Origin: Polytrichum commune
Taxonomy: Eukaryota > Streptophyta > Polytrichopsida > Polytrichales > Polytrichaceae
Direction of reading: 5' to 3'
Length of the DNA stretch: 64,000 bases
Assembly (NCBI GenBank): GCA_950295325.1
Contig: OX485803.1
Coordinates: 41,743,554-41,807,553, forward strand
The notes under the pieces are model-generated. The model did no database searches. It had not been told where the DNA came from and saw only the letters and a program-made list of their open reading frames with translations. Shown piece after piece: positions 10,514 to 23,482 of this stretch (its first letter is position 1; each line of letters opens with the position of its first letter). A program made the position numbers and the translations under genes.

Positions 10514-12176
10514 TAGTGCACAACTTAAACAACTTAATATCAATGTGTCTAGTGTAACAATGCCATAATTAACTCATTTTAGGGGAATCTATGGAATAAT
10601 TAACTCATTTTAGAAGAATCTATAGAATATACCTCAATTTGGTAAAGAAAAACTGAAAGATTGCAACATGTAAGTGGTTGGACTTGGAAACACTGGGATT
10701 TTGACCGGTCACTCTCAAAAGGCTCCAATGACACAAGCGGTGCACTAGGCGCAATAGCTGTGTCAGATCACAGGCGATTCAGCGTCATCACTTTTTGTGA
10801 AGTCTTCATCCAACCTTTGTAAGAATGTGAGAAGATCTCCTTGTATCCTGATACAAAGATGCCTCTACAATTACTGAACTTTTAACTCAACACCTGAACT
10901 TGAGTTATTTGAGTGGGGTTTAGATTCTAGAGTTGCAACTCGCAATTGCTGGTCATGTCAGTGCAAGGTTGCAATTGCAAGACTTGTATCACCAGGAGAA
11001 ATCCTGTCTTGAGATTCCACTTTTTGCTACCAAAAGTATAGATTGGTAGCCAATTTGTAGTTGCTTGCCACTGGCCACCGCGATCAGTTCTTGCTGACAC
11101 ACTGATTCTCCTGGTAGCCGATCACACTTGCCGATGTCTCTTCCATCTCCATCTGGGTACTCAAGAGGTACAATCCAATTCTTTGTCTCATGCTCTCAGA
11201 TGCTAATTTGGCGGTGAGAGTATTGAAGTTTTGTGAATGGAGCTCATTTGAAATATGTAATTATAGGTGTGCTTATGCACGAGTTCATCTTCACAGAGGT
11301 CAATACGGGAAGTTTATCTAGATCGAACTTGGAAATTTTGCTCATGTTTTTGTTGCAAGTATCTGTTTTGTATATCTCAAGTAGAACTTTGAGTGAGTGG
11401 GTAGTGAGAAGTTCCAGATATTCTAGTGTTTCCATCCCCTTGCAATATATTAGGTGTATGCAAGAGTTTCAATTTTCATGTGGACATTTATATAGAGCAC
11501 ATTACTATCTCAATTCAAAGGGGAACTACAGTATCTCTCTTTGCCTTTAATTTCTTAGGGCTTGCAAAGGCCGAACGATTTCCAGGTCATGCAGGTAGTC
11601 ATGTTTCAAGGTTCTTGTTTGCAGGGAATCTGAAGGGTTGACCTGCTTGGTTTCTTTCTATTTGAAATCAAACAATAGTACGAGACGAGCAGGTAGAATG
11701 TGAAGAGTAGGGAGGTTATAGCGAGATTAGAAGGCTGCAAGAGGAGACAAACCCAGGGAAAAGCGTGCGGAGAGAGATGGGGTCCCCTCCGCCATACTTG
11801 CTCCAATGTTTAATTACAGTAGTACATCTTGTCTCGCATCTTAATGTTTGCAAAATTCATACCAGCAATGGCTAAGATCCACTGAGAAAGCTGGAGTGGC
11901 TGCTTGGCAAATTAAATTCAAGTTGAATGTCCGCCCCCTTCAAAACATTCTTTGAGGCAGTCCATCCTGGGATTCTGCCATCCGATCTTGCCATTTCAAT
12001 GAGCCATCTTTCAAGGGAACAATTAGGTCCTCTGGTGTTTGATTGTGTATTTTCATCTCTGTATGGTGGCAGATGTTTTCCTCAACTTCAATGCAATTCA
12101 ACACAGACTCTGTTCAATTGAGGTGGTGTTGAATACCTAAATTATCTTAGCTTTTTTCTACACCAATTGAAGAGAA
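10514..12176. other. Intergenic region upstream of the FAD oxidase gene
   Basis: About 10600-10720 is a diverged copy of 30895-31015 (shared GGTTGGACTTGGAAA and GGATTTTGACCG). The proximal part, about 11900-12176, should hold the promoter and 5' UTR of the oxidase gene, but I see no clear TATA element to mark. No other coding exon was recognised. Confidence 0.5.
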
Positions 12177-15001
12177 ATGAGGATTCAAGAACCAAAGATT
12201 TGCAGTGTGAGACGGATGTTGGTATTTTCCATTTTGACCCTGTCAACACTCCTGAACTCGGCTGTCGCCCTTCACGAACACGAAAAATGTCGCTGCTTGG
12301 CATCGGACGAATGCTGGCCTACAGCTGAGGAGTGGAATCATTTCAACCAGACAGTCGGTGGGCGATTAGTGGCTCCCAAACCAACAGGTACGCGAAAATT
12401 AATTATTTCATGTGGTGTGGATCTCATAACGGATTGATGAAACTTGTCGTGACAAATTCTTTGTGATTAGCAATTGCTAATCGGATGAGTCAATTCCAGA
12501 GGCGCTCCAACGGTCAAAGTTGTCTGTGGAGTTGGTAGTGCTCGCATGAATAAATAGGGCCAAATACCTTTAAAACCACACATAACATATCCGTAGGTGA
12601 TATGCATGTTTGACACTCTGATGCTGAAATGCTACACAAAATATTGTATTTAGTGTCATTTACTATTTGAATTGACATATTGCTATAACTATTTACTGTA
12701 CATCTCAATTTTTTGCCAACAAAGGTCGATTTAGCTGTTTGGACACTATAGAATATCAACATCGTTACTTGGAAAAAAAGTTACATTGACAGTAAAAAAG
12801 ATATAGCACTGCTCGACTCCAAAGAGTAAGTGACGCTAAATACAATACATAGTGTAGTTTTTCAGGTGACACGGGAGATTTTGTAGAGGTTCCAACTAAT
12901 AGTGAAGTGACACGTGTCATTTTGCTTTAAAATTTGAATCAATATGTGTCGAGCCTCCCTATCAACTACGGTATCGAGAACCTTAATTCTAATGATTCTA
13001 CTGTTGCGGTCGGCTGGCAGGTTACCCATGCCACGACCCACATTTCAATGCCGCCGAGTGTGAAAGTGTTCTCGTGAACTCGTCCGATTCGTACCTGAGA
13101 GAAAACAACCCGGGAAGCATGCAATTCGATCAATGGGAGGATGAAGGAAAACACCAATGTACAATTCAGGCACCCAGAAGTGCAAGTTGTGCACAGGGCC
13201 GAGTGTCTGTCTTAGGTATTCAAGCCGAGACCGTTGAAGATGTTCAAAAGGCCGTCTGTTTTGCCGTGAAACGGAATTTGCGCCTTGTGGTCAAGAGCAG
13301 TGGGCACGACTATTTGGGCCGGAGTGCGGCGGCCGAGTCCTTCTTGCTTTGGATGCACAAGCTCAACAAAAACATCAGCATCACAACTGCGTTCGTGGCA
13401 ACTCAGGTTTTAAAAATAAGCAATTCCTTTCCTTTAACGAATCATGATTGGTATTTCACTCTCAAGCAGCGTCAGATTATTCACAGATCAATGGATTTGG
13501 TCTTGTTTGAAAGAGCTCGAAAAGATGCATCCAATGCACAAACTGAATTTGACATGGTCGACCTCCACATTCAATTGCCGTGGGTATGGGATAAGAAATG
13601 AGCAATCACAAACTTTATTATGCATGGGAAACAGGATATAGTGAGGAATTTCATGAGCCTTGTTAATAAGAACAAAAACTTATCTTGTTATATTTCATTA
13701 CTCTATTTGATATAATTGTGATAATCATAACAACTTCATCTTCTAGTATGAGCTCATTTTAAGTTGCCAAAGCATATGTTTTGATGAGGACCCTGGTTAT
13801 TTTACAGTCCGATGGTAACAATTGCGGCACCGCCACGCCGGCTGTGACCCTCGTGGGAGCGGTTGTGTGGGCCGAAGTCTATGATGCACTCAAGGACACA
13901 GGATACACGGTCGTCGGTGGAATAGGGCTCTCAATTTGTGCGACTGGTGGCTATGGCCAAGGGGGTGGCCACAGCTTGTTGAGCCCCTCGTTCGGCCTCG
14001 CGGTGGACAATGTCTTGCAAATCGAGCTCGTGACGGCCGATGGGCGGGTGCGGGTTGTGAACCCGTGCCGAGATCCCGAGCTGTTCTTCGCCCTCCGCGG
14101 AGGTGGTGGGGGCACTTTCGGCGTCGTCACCTCCATCACGTACAAACTGCACAAAACCCCAAACAACCTAGTGAGCATTGCAGTTGCGATGAGCCCACTG
14201 CCCACCAACACGTCGTGGGCGCTGGAGACGCAAGAGGACCTCCTGACGGCGTGGTACCGCAGCCAGGTCACGTTGGATCGCATGCGGTGGGGAGGTTACT
14301 GGGTGTTCGACGCAACCTCCTTCGTGGGCAATTTCTTGGTCCCCGCCACTCCAAACCTCGCGCACAACACACTCGCGCCAATTCTGAAAGCCTTGTCAAA
14401 GATCAAGAATGTGAACGTCTCCGCGTCCCTGACCGACTGGCACCAAGACTGGCACGGCGCAACCTACAAGATAAATGTGCTGCAAGGCATAAACTCCACT
14501 GGCTACCGAGCCGAGCTCGGCGGCCGGATCGTCCCGTACGCTGCGCTAATCGGAGACGCCCGTGGTCTCGCCAGGACGACTTTGTCGACGATGTCGAAAT
14601 CGGGCCAGCAGAGTGTCTTGGGCGCGATGGTCATCGGGCCCGGGGTCCGCGACGCCGACCCCAAGATCAACGTGACCTCCGTCACACCCGCTTGGCGACA
14701 GGGGGCCTTCAGTCTGATTTCCTTGGGCGTCTGGACTTGGAACGGGACCGACCCCCATGGATCCGCTACCCGGCGCACGATGGTGGCATTCACCAAACTC
14801 CTCCGCAAAGTGTACCCGGATTCGGGTGTCTACTTTAACGAGGCCTGCGTCGATGAGCCGAATTGGAAGCACTCGTTTTGGGGGTCCAACTATGCCAGGT
14901 TGTTAACCGTCAAGTCGCGTGTGGATCCATTGGGCCTCTTTGTGTGCTTGAAATGCGTCGGCAGTGATCTTTGGGACAAGAGTGGCAATTGTAGAGTGTA
15001 A
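12177..15001 (+). CDS. FAD-linked oxidase, berberine-bridge-enzyme/VAO type, secreted (3 exons)
   Basis: Exons 12177-12387, 13021-13406 and 13808-15001; introns are GT-AG and phases agree, giving 596 aa. Residues 1-32 form a hydrophobic signal peptide. A Cys-rich start (CRC...CWPTAEEW, 38-54) follows, then GYPCHDP at 71-77, an arrangement typical of fungal FAD-linked oxidases. The FAD-binding domain contains SSGHDYLGRS (163-172); H166 is the likely covalent flavin site. C243 in SICATGGYGQGGGHS could be the second attachment, as in bicovalent berberine-bridge-like enzymes. The C-terminus (EPNWKHSFWGSNYARLL, DPLGLF) matches the BBE domain. Such enzymes oxidise alcohols, sugars or alkaloid-type substrates outside the cell or in the vacuole; the substrate here is unknown. 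The third exon is markedly GC-rich against AT-rich surroundings. Intron 1 carries a MITE. Confidence 0.9.
12635..12854. mobile_element. TA-flanked MITE, short subfamily, copy 2, inside intron 1 of the oxidase gene
   Basis: Ends CACAAAATATTGTATTTAGT and ...ATACATAGTG are inverted copies and are flanked by TA at 12633-12634 and 12855-12856. It lies wholly within the intron 12388-13020 and makes up about a third of it. Confidence 0.8.
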
Positions 15002-15054
15002 TGTTTCTCATGAACACTTCAATTGACACTCTGCTGGGATGTCGCGATTCAATT

Positions 15055-15312
15055 TGTCGCACTTCACACACGAGACTGAAGGCCCGTGACCGTTGCATTC
15101 TAAGATCTCTCATTGGTCGAAAAGGTCGAAAAGACCGAGACTATCCAAGTTCACGTCACACTAGAAGGTGACGGTCTAAGATCCAAAGAAATTATCATGC
15201 ATGAAAATTCTACATGAATATATACATGGCAGTGGTACGACTTTTGAATGAGAATCAAGGGCTCTCACAATTACATAGTGACGGTCCTTGGCTCATGTGT
15301 GGAGTGACCCCT
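15055..15312. mobile_element. MITE with ends of the GTCACTTCACACACGAG family, copy 1
   Basis: The left end (CACTTCACACACGAGACTGA, then GCCCGTGACC) is matched inverted by the right end near 15275-15312 (GTGACGGTCC...GAGTGACCCCT). A second, longer copy is at 23483-23984. It starts just after the oxidase stop codon and may lie in its 3' UTR. Confidence 0.6.
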
Positions 15313-15817
15313 AATATGTGTGGGAGAAACTAGCAAGATGTTGTGACCCAAATTTAAGGCTGAGTTGTTTTGTATATTTCAAACATGTTCCTTTCTTACA
15401 ATGTCTTGAGGGCTCCTTCCTCATCATGACAATGTGGAGCACACGGATTTCTCAAGGGGTGTTTCCGTATGCACAACCATGGTTGTAGTTTACTTGTTTT
15501 GGCTTTATTTTTGAGGAACCACTACAAACTATGAGTGCTAGGCAATTGACCTACGTCATTAGAAACTTGTCTTATGTAACTAGAGAAACTTGAAATCTAG
15601 CACAACGATGCATTTACATAGCACGTCGATTGTTCTTCCATCAACGTGGGACGATTGCATAGGTCTTGTATGCTATTAGTGAATAAAGGATAAGATGCAT
15701 TGATGACAACCCCAATCACCACAACTATCCTTACTTCATCAACTATGATATAAGAAAGTTGAGGGTTGTTGTAATAACTATAGTAACTTGCTATACTGAT
15801 TTTGTTTTATTGAACTA
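15313..15817. other. No gene seen
   Basis: AT-rich sequence with no recognisable coding or repeat structure. Confidence 0.5.
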
Positions 15818-16192
15818 CACTAAATATGATATTTAGTGTCACCAATTCTAACTGTCTTACTCCATACTAATTGTAAACCACGGTATAGTGTCACCAACAC
15901 TAAATATTAACCCAACATAATTTGTCATACCTTGTAAAGATTTTGGGGATTATAGATTTACAGTGTTGCAGTTACTGTCACTTATCAAGTGATTTTTCAT
16001 ACAAATTTCAATCATCCGTGACAATATTGCATCACAAATTGCTGACAAGAGAAGGTAGGGTTTTTGCCAATGGATGAACTCATCCATCATTTATGATGAC
16101 AATATTTGATCTCTTATTCATAAGAAGTGTCATCCAAAAAGTTACCATAGTGACATCAAATACCATATGACACTAAAATATCATTTTTAGCG
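15818..16192. mobile_element. TA-flanked MITE, long subfamily, copy 2
   Basis: Starts CACTAAATATGATATTTAGT and ends ...TCATTTTTAGCG, with TA at 15816-15817 and 16193-16194. Its interior shares ACTAATTGTAAACCAC and TAGTGTCACCAACACTAAAT with the copies at 10132 and 28696. Confidence 0.8.
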
Positions 16193-17121
16193 TAGTACTT
16201 GAGAGTGATTATAAGAGGTAACCCTTCTTACACAAACTTTAACAATAAACTTTGTAAAATACCGTTTTCCTCAACTCCATGGATTATTCCAACATGAAAG
16301 ATAATGAATATATTTGAGGTCTTAGCCACTCTTCAACTACAACTAGAGTAGACATGCCCATTTCCAACACCCTTCTCATAAGAAGACGAACTTTGGTCTA
16401 TGAAGGAGGCTAGAGTGGAGAGAGTGTATATTCTTAAAATATCCGTGGCCACGTCTTAAAGGACAATGATGTTAGATGTAGAACTATTTCACCCTTTGTA
16501 GGGAATAGACACCACATTAATTAGTATCTAGTAACAACTAATAATAACCAATAACCCTTAATCAAAATCTTTGGGTGTTTGTCCAAGAAAGGTACTATTT
16601 AAAGAGTATGATTATAAGGTTTTTATTTTATTTAATTGTTTTTTTAGGTGGTGCATGAACACCAAGTCATTGGCGCCATGTTGGTTGGGAGTGATCGTTA
16701 GTTTCATAAATTTGGTCCAAGTTTGAATTCTATCAAGCTTGTTTGAGTGGATGTGGATGTAGAATGACTTGGTGTTGCTATGTGAGTGCATGCAAGAAAT
16801 GTAGTATCAACCAATGGTCTATCCCTTCGCAGTTGTCAATTGACCTAATACGGCAGTTTGTGCCAGACTCGACCTACAAAATTTTAATTTATTTTTGTTA
16901 TGTTGGTCTAGGGCGGGTCTTGGAGGTGTGTGACAAATTGTCGATTTTCTAATCTTTGCTTTTGGACTAGTATGGAGTGTGCATATTGTTTGGTACAATG
17001 TTGATTTGTTTACATGTATTCTTTATTTTTGCGACATGGAGTTACGGTTTCATTTATAGGCTTTTCATTGATGATATGAGTGTGGTAGATCTTGCGCCTG
17101 ATGTTAAAACCATGAATGGGG
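16193..17121. other. No gene seen
   Basis: AT-rich sequence. The part near 16640-17121 may be more degraded sequence of the adjoining LINE relic, but I cannot show this from conserved residues. Confidence 0.4.
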
Positions 17122-17640
17122 CTACATTCCATCCTCTTGTTTTGATGTTATTGGTGAGTGGTTGATACTTTGTATTTTCCCTAGAGAGGGCTTTGCGGCA
17201 TATCTATCATTGCATGTAAATTTTGTAAATTGTATTGTTAGCTCTAGTATAGGGCCTCCTAGAGGGGGTTGGTCGTATGGGTGACCAATGACTTTGAGTA
17301 TGTCAAATTTGGACCTAGCATTGCAGTGGCATCTTTGCACCCCACACGTGCACAGTAGGAGCCATGTTGGAATTGTGTTGTCTTGAGGTAGTCCATTATA
17401 AGTTCATGCATTCACAAGTTTGTAATGTCTTTGATACTTCAATGTTTGATATAAGGAGATTTCGTATTTCCCAAACAACTTTGTTGTGCCTTTTTGTTAT
17501 AAGCACATGGGTGTATTCTTGTTTGCATTTAAGTAGCACATTTAGCCATATATTTGCATCTAGTGAGTTGCAAATAGGGCATATCTTTGATGGGTAGGCT
17601 TCTTGGCCAAAGAAGAGTTGTATTTGGGTGTGGCCCATGT
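17122..17640 (-). pseudogene. Degraded LINE 3' end with zinc finger and restriction-like endonuclease remnants
   Basis: Two broken frames on the minus strand carry parts that align with the longer relic at 46567-47420. The 17638-17396 piece has CPIC...LKC followed by RHNKVVWEIRNLL, like RHNKAVHQI in the other copy. The 17340-17122 piece has CHCNARSKFDILKV...TIQFTKF...DRYAAK, like CTCLAKLRPDILCV...TIQFIEF...ERF. The order Cys/His finger, PD, E, K..KY is that of the restriction-like endonuclease of R2-, NeSL- and Dualen-type LINEs. Frameshifts and stops show it is dead. Confidence 0.55.
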
Positions 17641-18314
17641 ATTCTCATGGTTGGAATTTGATTAGGTATGTCTAATATTTATATGTAATGATGGGGTTTT
17701 CTAAAAAGCATTTGATAGTACTTTGTCTATATCATTACTTTCAAGCCATTTGTGTAATTGGTGTGTTTGGTCTACTACAGCTACTGGGTTGTATTTTTTT
17801 TTTGCCACATTTGAGGATGTTTTTTTTTAATGTGTTGGATCAGGCTTTTGTCTGGTGTTGCTTGCATTGAGTGCCACCAGTCGTTTTGGAGGTAGTATAG
17901 TAACAAAATTGTGGTGCGTATTTGAGGGGTAGGTATTGTTCTCCCACACACCTTCCGCACCACAAATACCCACCTTCCTCCAACAACCCTCTAAAACACT
18001 CCTCCCCATTTGCACCACCTATCCCCCCCCCCCCCCCATACATCAAATGCCCTAAAGCATGGCACATTGCCCAACCCAACCCACCAACACCCCCTCCCTC
18101 CCACCATTTGTAATATCAATCCTCTACCTATGCTTCCCACCCGCCCAATCCTACTATATGAATGGTTCCTTCACACCACCGAATTAAGAAGGAAAAGGCA
18201 ATATCTCAAGAGCCATAGATTTCAATGGATCGTTACAAGTCAATATTCATGCTAGCCTACTTGGATACCCCAATATTCTCATAGCAAAATTATACGCACT
18301 CCTGATCGCCATTG
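17641..18314. other. No gene; C homopolymer
   Basis: Contains a C run of about 15 at 18024-18038 within a C-rich stretch (17935-18140). No conserved coding frame was recognised. Confidence 0.5.
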
Positions 18315-20650
18315 TCACAACCCTTGTTAGCGCCCCTTAACTATCTTGACCATTTCTCAATTCTAGCAAGGGTCGCGAGCACTAATACTTCACATTCCAC
18401 CCATGTGATTGGTTAGCTCCCAATACCTTGGACCTCCAAGCTCATAGGTGGGTGTGAGGCCAAACCCACCACCCTTTAGCGTCCTAGTCCGGGTGATGGT
18501 TTTGAGAATCACATTCACTTCATAACACCATAATGTGGATTGCTATGTAGCTCCCATGTCCAAGGTACTCACTTCATCTTAACTCAACTTGCTTTATTAT
18601 TTTGAGCCTCTTGGCTCATGATGGAATTTGATTTTTCAAGGGTCCAACCCGCAGCCTTGGCCATGCAAGCCCTTAGAGAAATTCCCCTTACAACCTTAGT
18701 TTTGGCTTCCTTTGTTTTGCCATCACCCGAGTCCTTAACATTATCCATCAACTCGTGTACTTAATTTAGTAGAGAGAGAAGTAACAAGCGTTCAGAAACG
18801 CTATTATCTCTTCCCAATGGTATGTACACTTGTTCACACAAAACCACACGCACAATAGTACTCTAATGAGCTTACTTACTTGTCAATCTAATGCCTCACT
18901 TAAGCTATCTTCTAAATGCCCTTTAGAGCTTAACACTTCATTTGTTGGTAACAACCCGATCACCCTTTAAGTGGCTCCTCCCAAGTAACCAAGTTAATTC
19001 TAGTTTAGTTGATGCAGCTCCTACTAGCCCTCAGCTACTGGCAGTCCCGTGACAGTAGAGCTGGTTAGCCTCGGCTGCTGGCCGTCTCCGTGACAGTAGA
19101 GTTGGTTAGCCCCTGGCTGCTGGCCGTCTCCGTAACAGTAGAGCTGGTTAGCCTCGGCTGCTGGACCTTGGACCAGCCCTTTCCGATAACTATTTGGGCC
19201 CTAATTACTCAACTCGTCCCAAGATTACAAGGCCAAATAGGCTAAGCTAAGTGTGCACTACATAAACTACAAGCATCTAACATCTAAAAACTAATGATTA
19301 ATGAACTAGTGCCCACTTGACTAACTTGCCTTTGGGCTAAATCCTAAACTACATGCACTATCTAACCAAGCCTTGGCACACACTTCTACCTAAGTTCCTA
19401 CACACCTCCACACTCAAGAGGGTGAAGGAGTCAACAACCTTGAAGAGAGAAAAAAAAGAGGAAAAATGAAAGAGGGAAGTCTTAAGTAGCCAAGAGGGAG
19501 AGAGGGAGAGTGAGGTAAGGATAGGGTGAGGGAATTAGCACCTCCAATCACAACCCCTTAATCCTTTCCTCCTAAGTAGGGACTCATCCCATCCACAAGG
19601 CCTTTCCCTTCCTAAACTAACAAGGTGGATCCTAATGTGGGCATTTAACCCGCGGAGCTCACCTTGCCTCACCTTGTTCCATGCTCACCTAGTCAAGGCA
19701 TTCCCTCATTGAACTCAAACCTCGAAATAATCACACAACACCACCTAATGCCTAAAGTTAAATCCACACCACACTTCACTCTTTTTATGTTTTGTGAATA
19801 GTCATAACACATCAAAGTCAAACTAAAATTGGTTTCGAAGAGTTAATCACTACATGTGGGCACCATTTTGGGCTCACAGTGGGTGATCAACCCTCCTACC
19901 GTGCATTGGGAACTCTCCCCTTAATAAGTAGCCAATGGTTAGATGTGGACTTCCTTGGATGAAACTCCAATTTTTAGTTGATCATCACGTTGCCAGAGCA
20001 ACAATAAGACAACCCGAACCATACTAGGCAACTATGCCCCCACGTTGGGCCAACACACGTGGAGGCCATGCCGTTTGGCCGGCCACGCCACCTCACCCTT
20101 ATAATCCTCTAGGACTTTGGGTAGGGGCCCTACCCTACCATCAAGAAACCTTTTGTCTTTCTCCTAAGAGTTGGGGCCAAGTAGACATTTCCCTTAGGCG
20201 TTGGGGCAAGAAGCCCCATGCAGCTTCAGACCATCATAACTTCTTTGCATGATTTCTAATGTTATCAAGCAACCACTTCATTGTCATCTATGTTTCACGT
20301 AGATATTGATAGACTCCTCACTTGCCCCATTCAGGCAAGTATTGAGGAAGTAATGGTTGTTTTAACCTCGGCAGTCCCAGGCGCCATTCCCAGGTCACTG
20401 TTGTCCCAGGGCGATGTCCCTGGGCAACACCCCACTCAAATTGTCATATCTCCTAGCTCACACCTCTGATTGAGATGTTCATGAGCTTTTCATAATTCGG
20501 ATGCCATAAGCTACTCATAGCTGATGACCTTACCCTCGTGACTTCTAGTCTCTGTGGATGGGAGGCGTTCTCAACGCCCAAGGCCCTCACCCACACTAGG
20601 ATCACTTGGGCCCTCTCACCAATGGCGGCACAAGTCCCGGGTGTCACTCC
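18315..20650. repeat. Possible large LTR or retroelement fragment
   Basis: Starts TGTCACAACCC, a common start of plant gypsy LTRs, and its moderately GC-rich composition differs from the flanks. Includes stretches such as GATGCCATAAGCTACTCATAGC that look like retroelement leader DNA. I found no second LTR, primer site or target duplication, so this is a weak call. The 19030-19166 tandem repeat lies inside it. Confidence 0.25.
19030..19166. repeat. Tandem repeat, 41-42-bp unit, about 3 copies
   Basis: The core ACAGTAGAGYTGGTTAGCC occurs at 19052, 19093 and 19135, each followed by a GGCTGCTGG-type block. Units are 41 and 42 bp apart. Confidence 0.85.
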
Positions 20651-22887
20651 GGGGAATCCTCATGGAGAGATGCTCAACAACCATGGAACACACCAAAACA
20701 CTCCTAATGACTACATTCATAATCACAAATAGCCTCAACATCATATATCTTCTCCTCAACGACATAAGAAACTCATCCTCCCAATATGACCACCCATATA
20801 AGTTTTTCATAACTTGAATAGTAAACGCTAAAACCCTCCCATCACAATATCATCATCCGCAAAGTTAGAGCCCACGCAAACATTGTTGGAAATGATGTGA
20901 TTGATAAATTGGCCAAACAAAGAGTAGATTAACCCCGCATTATAGAAACCCCTTTCCACCTCATTGGCCATTAGGCACCATATTTGCCATCTATCCCTCT
21001 GACATCCACTGAACATGACAACTCAACCCACAACCTCAAAACTACATAGAAAAAGAATACATAAGCGCACCCATTTGTCATGCAAAAAATACAATACCCT
21101 ATACAAATAAATGGCACCCCAATACAAACATACACATAAAATGGTCAAATCTATTCCAGAATGCCCCCTAGATTACCGATTTTGGATATGGCATATACTT
21201 AGGGAACTAGCCAAAAAAAACACATCCTCAAACAAGACATATCCCCAACGTGTAATCTATGCACATCCCACCAGAATGACACATGCCTTCACCTACTATC
21301 ATGCAACACTAATAACCACATAGACAATTTAAGGACAAACCAACACAATAAAGCAATACACACACTAACAAACACACTACTAGCCCACCCCACAACTTGT
21401 TGCTTTACCTTAATCAACGTCAATAACATTAAAGACCGCAAACTTGACAACACCATTCCCATGCACATGCTATCTGCCAAGATGTAAATGCCCAACTCGA
21501 CTTAAACCTGATATATTATGCATCTTAGGAGCCCCACTGTAGATTAACCACCCTTCACACCCCATCTCAAACCTCAAAGTACAAATATTGAATTCATTTA
21601 CTGCAACAATGGATTCCCCGCAAAAGCCACCAACAGAAAACTTATCACATATTAGGGTAAAAGACGATGATGTTTTTATTTTTTCTTGCTTGCATTTTTT
21701 TAAAAGAAACAAATGTTGAATTTAACAACAATATTAAAAATTATTTCCAAACCCTCATGCCAAGCTTGCAATGTTTATTTTGAAGTAAAGTAAGGCATTC
21801 ATTAGGTTGATTGCACTTTGTGTGAACTCCCACTCATATTCTTATAAACAAAGACGTTATTATTTATGCCAAAATACCATGATTACAGGATACTAGTGGG
21901 TGTATTACCAAATGTTTTGCCTCCTTCACTGCTCAGAAGTTACCACTCATTGCTCACTACTCACCACTCACTACTCACATCATAGCACTCCCCACATTTC
22001 CATCTAAGTTATGGCAAGTTGCTTCATTTTGTTGAATCCCATTTGGAGCTTGGGCATGTGTATTGCAAGGATTAAGATTCGACGTTGGGGCTCACTTGGT
22101 GTCTTCTTGTTGGTTTGAACAATTCCAATTGGGGTGATCCTCTCCAGTGAGATCCCTTGGTCTACCTTCATAGTTGTGGATTTGGGCAAACCAACCCATA
22201 CACTCATTCCTTGTTGGATGCCTAAACCCTTGCCTCCAAGAAACCAATGTACGGGTTGGTTCGCCCCAACCCATGGTTGTGCTTGGTGGCAGATTGTTGT
22301 CCACCTCCGTGTTTGATGCTTACTAGATGTCCTAGCGATCGCATGTTTTCCTATGTTGCACTAGGGCACATACGACCCAACTTTACAAATGTATTGTTAT
22401 TAAGCTTAGTTGTTGTGTTTATTAATGATAATTCATTCCAAGGTTTTATGGTGATTCCTCTCCTAGAGCCTAGTAGGCATAGGGCTTTACAAGGTGTGAA
22501 TTTTAACAACATACAATCTCTCATCATGTACTCTAGGAAGGTAAGTATTGTACTTTGTTAACAAAATTAAACCTTAATCATGAGTAACGACTAATGCAAG
22601 CGGTTCTCTCACGTGTAGTTCTTGTTTTGTTGAATGTCGAATGTGGACTTTTGCGGGTTAGTGTGGTGGGTATGTTGAATAGGGGAGTAAATGAGGAGTT
22701 TGTTGTATTAGGGTTGTGTTTTGGTTTATTTAGCTGAAAGGGAAATGGTAATGGAGAGGAGGAGGTGTAGGAGCTACCTGTGTATGTAATTGGTATGGTG
22801 GCTAGAGTTTGGCTTAGTGTTGCTTTGGAGTTCGGTTTGCACAAGGATCTCCACAAGCCGACTTCACTGTGTTGGAGGTGGTTTATG
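20651..22887. other. No gene recognised
   Basis: Only short open frames, none with a family motif I can name. A minus-strand frame near 20828-21016 contains FADDDIV, faintly like a reverse transcriptase active site, but it lacks the surrounding RT blocks. Confidence 0.4.
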
Positions 22888-23155
22888 CTCGGGGGGTTCA
22901 CTGGCGAAAATCGTAGAACAACGTGCGATAAAAAAAAACGTGCGATATATTCATTGTAGATAAATTTTGTAAAAAACTTACATATAATATAGGGGGTTTT
23001 TAAATAGTGAAAAGGATTACATGTAAAATACCATCACACCTTTATTTTGAAAAATACCATACCTTGTAATCTTTTCTGCAAGGTAAATAGCCCCCCGATA
23101 AATAAGTCCCGAACACATGTGTATGCAAAATATAAGAGGGAGTGAACCCCCCGAG
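22888..23155. mobile_element. Non-autonomous DNA transposon, CTCGGGGGG-end family, 8-bp TSD
   Basis: Perfect 15-bp inverted ends CTCGGGGGGTTCACT and AGTGAACCCCCCGAG, less one outer mismatch at most, flanked by an identical 8-bp duplication GGTTTATG (22880-22887 and 23156-23163). 268 bp, no coding capacity. The much larger element at 58453-61112 has related ends. Confidence 0.85.
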
Positions 23156-23482
23156 GGTTTATGTGACACAACAATCAAAGTCTCAGTGCAAGTCTAGTAC
23201 TTTAGTGTTAGATTTACAGCATTGCACATTATTGGATCCAAAATGAGCAAGAGATGTAAGCAAATTCAAAACAAAAATGACAAAATAAACGCAACATTTG
23301 CAGAAATGAAAGGGATGATTTGAGTTTTTTTTTTAAATTAATTAATTTTTTGGTTGCCGTGAGTGTGGGTAGAATGAAGGTCATCGCCAGGGGGCGATGC
23401 TTTTGTTAGCATGCTGTCAATCTTGTACGAGGGGGGCATCTAGAGGGGCGCCTTTGTGGTTTGAATGACATGTTGTGTGCCA

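Noticed and set aside
13936-14838. A 300-codon plus-strand open frame overlapping the third exon of the FAD oxidase
   Set aside because: It is a shadow frame allowed by the exon's high GC; its product is Arg/Pro-rich with no motifs, whereas the other frame carries the family's conserved blocks.
20828-21016. Minus-strand frame with FADDDIV, possibly a reverse transcriptase active site
   Set aside because: None of the flanking RT blocks (for example a LINE-type GxxQG or LxxKT block) could be read nearby, so the short match may be chance.
22578-22901. 107-codon minus-strand open frame
   Set aside because: Ser/Thr/Pro-rich with no recognisable domain; it also runs into the end of the transposon at 22888.
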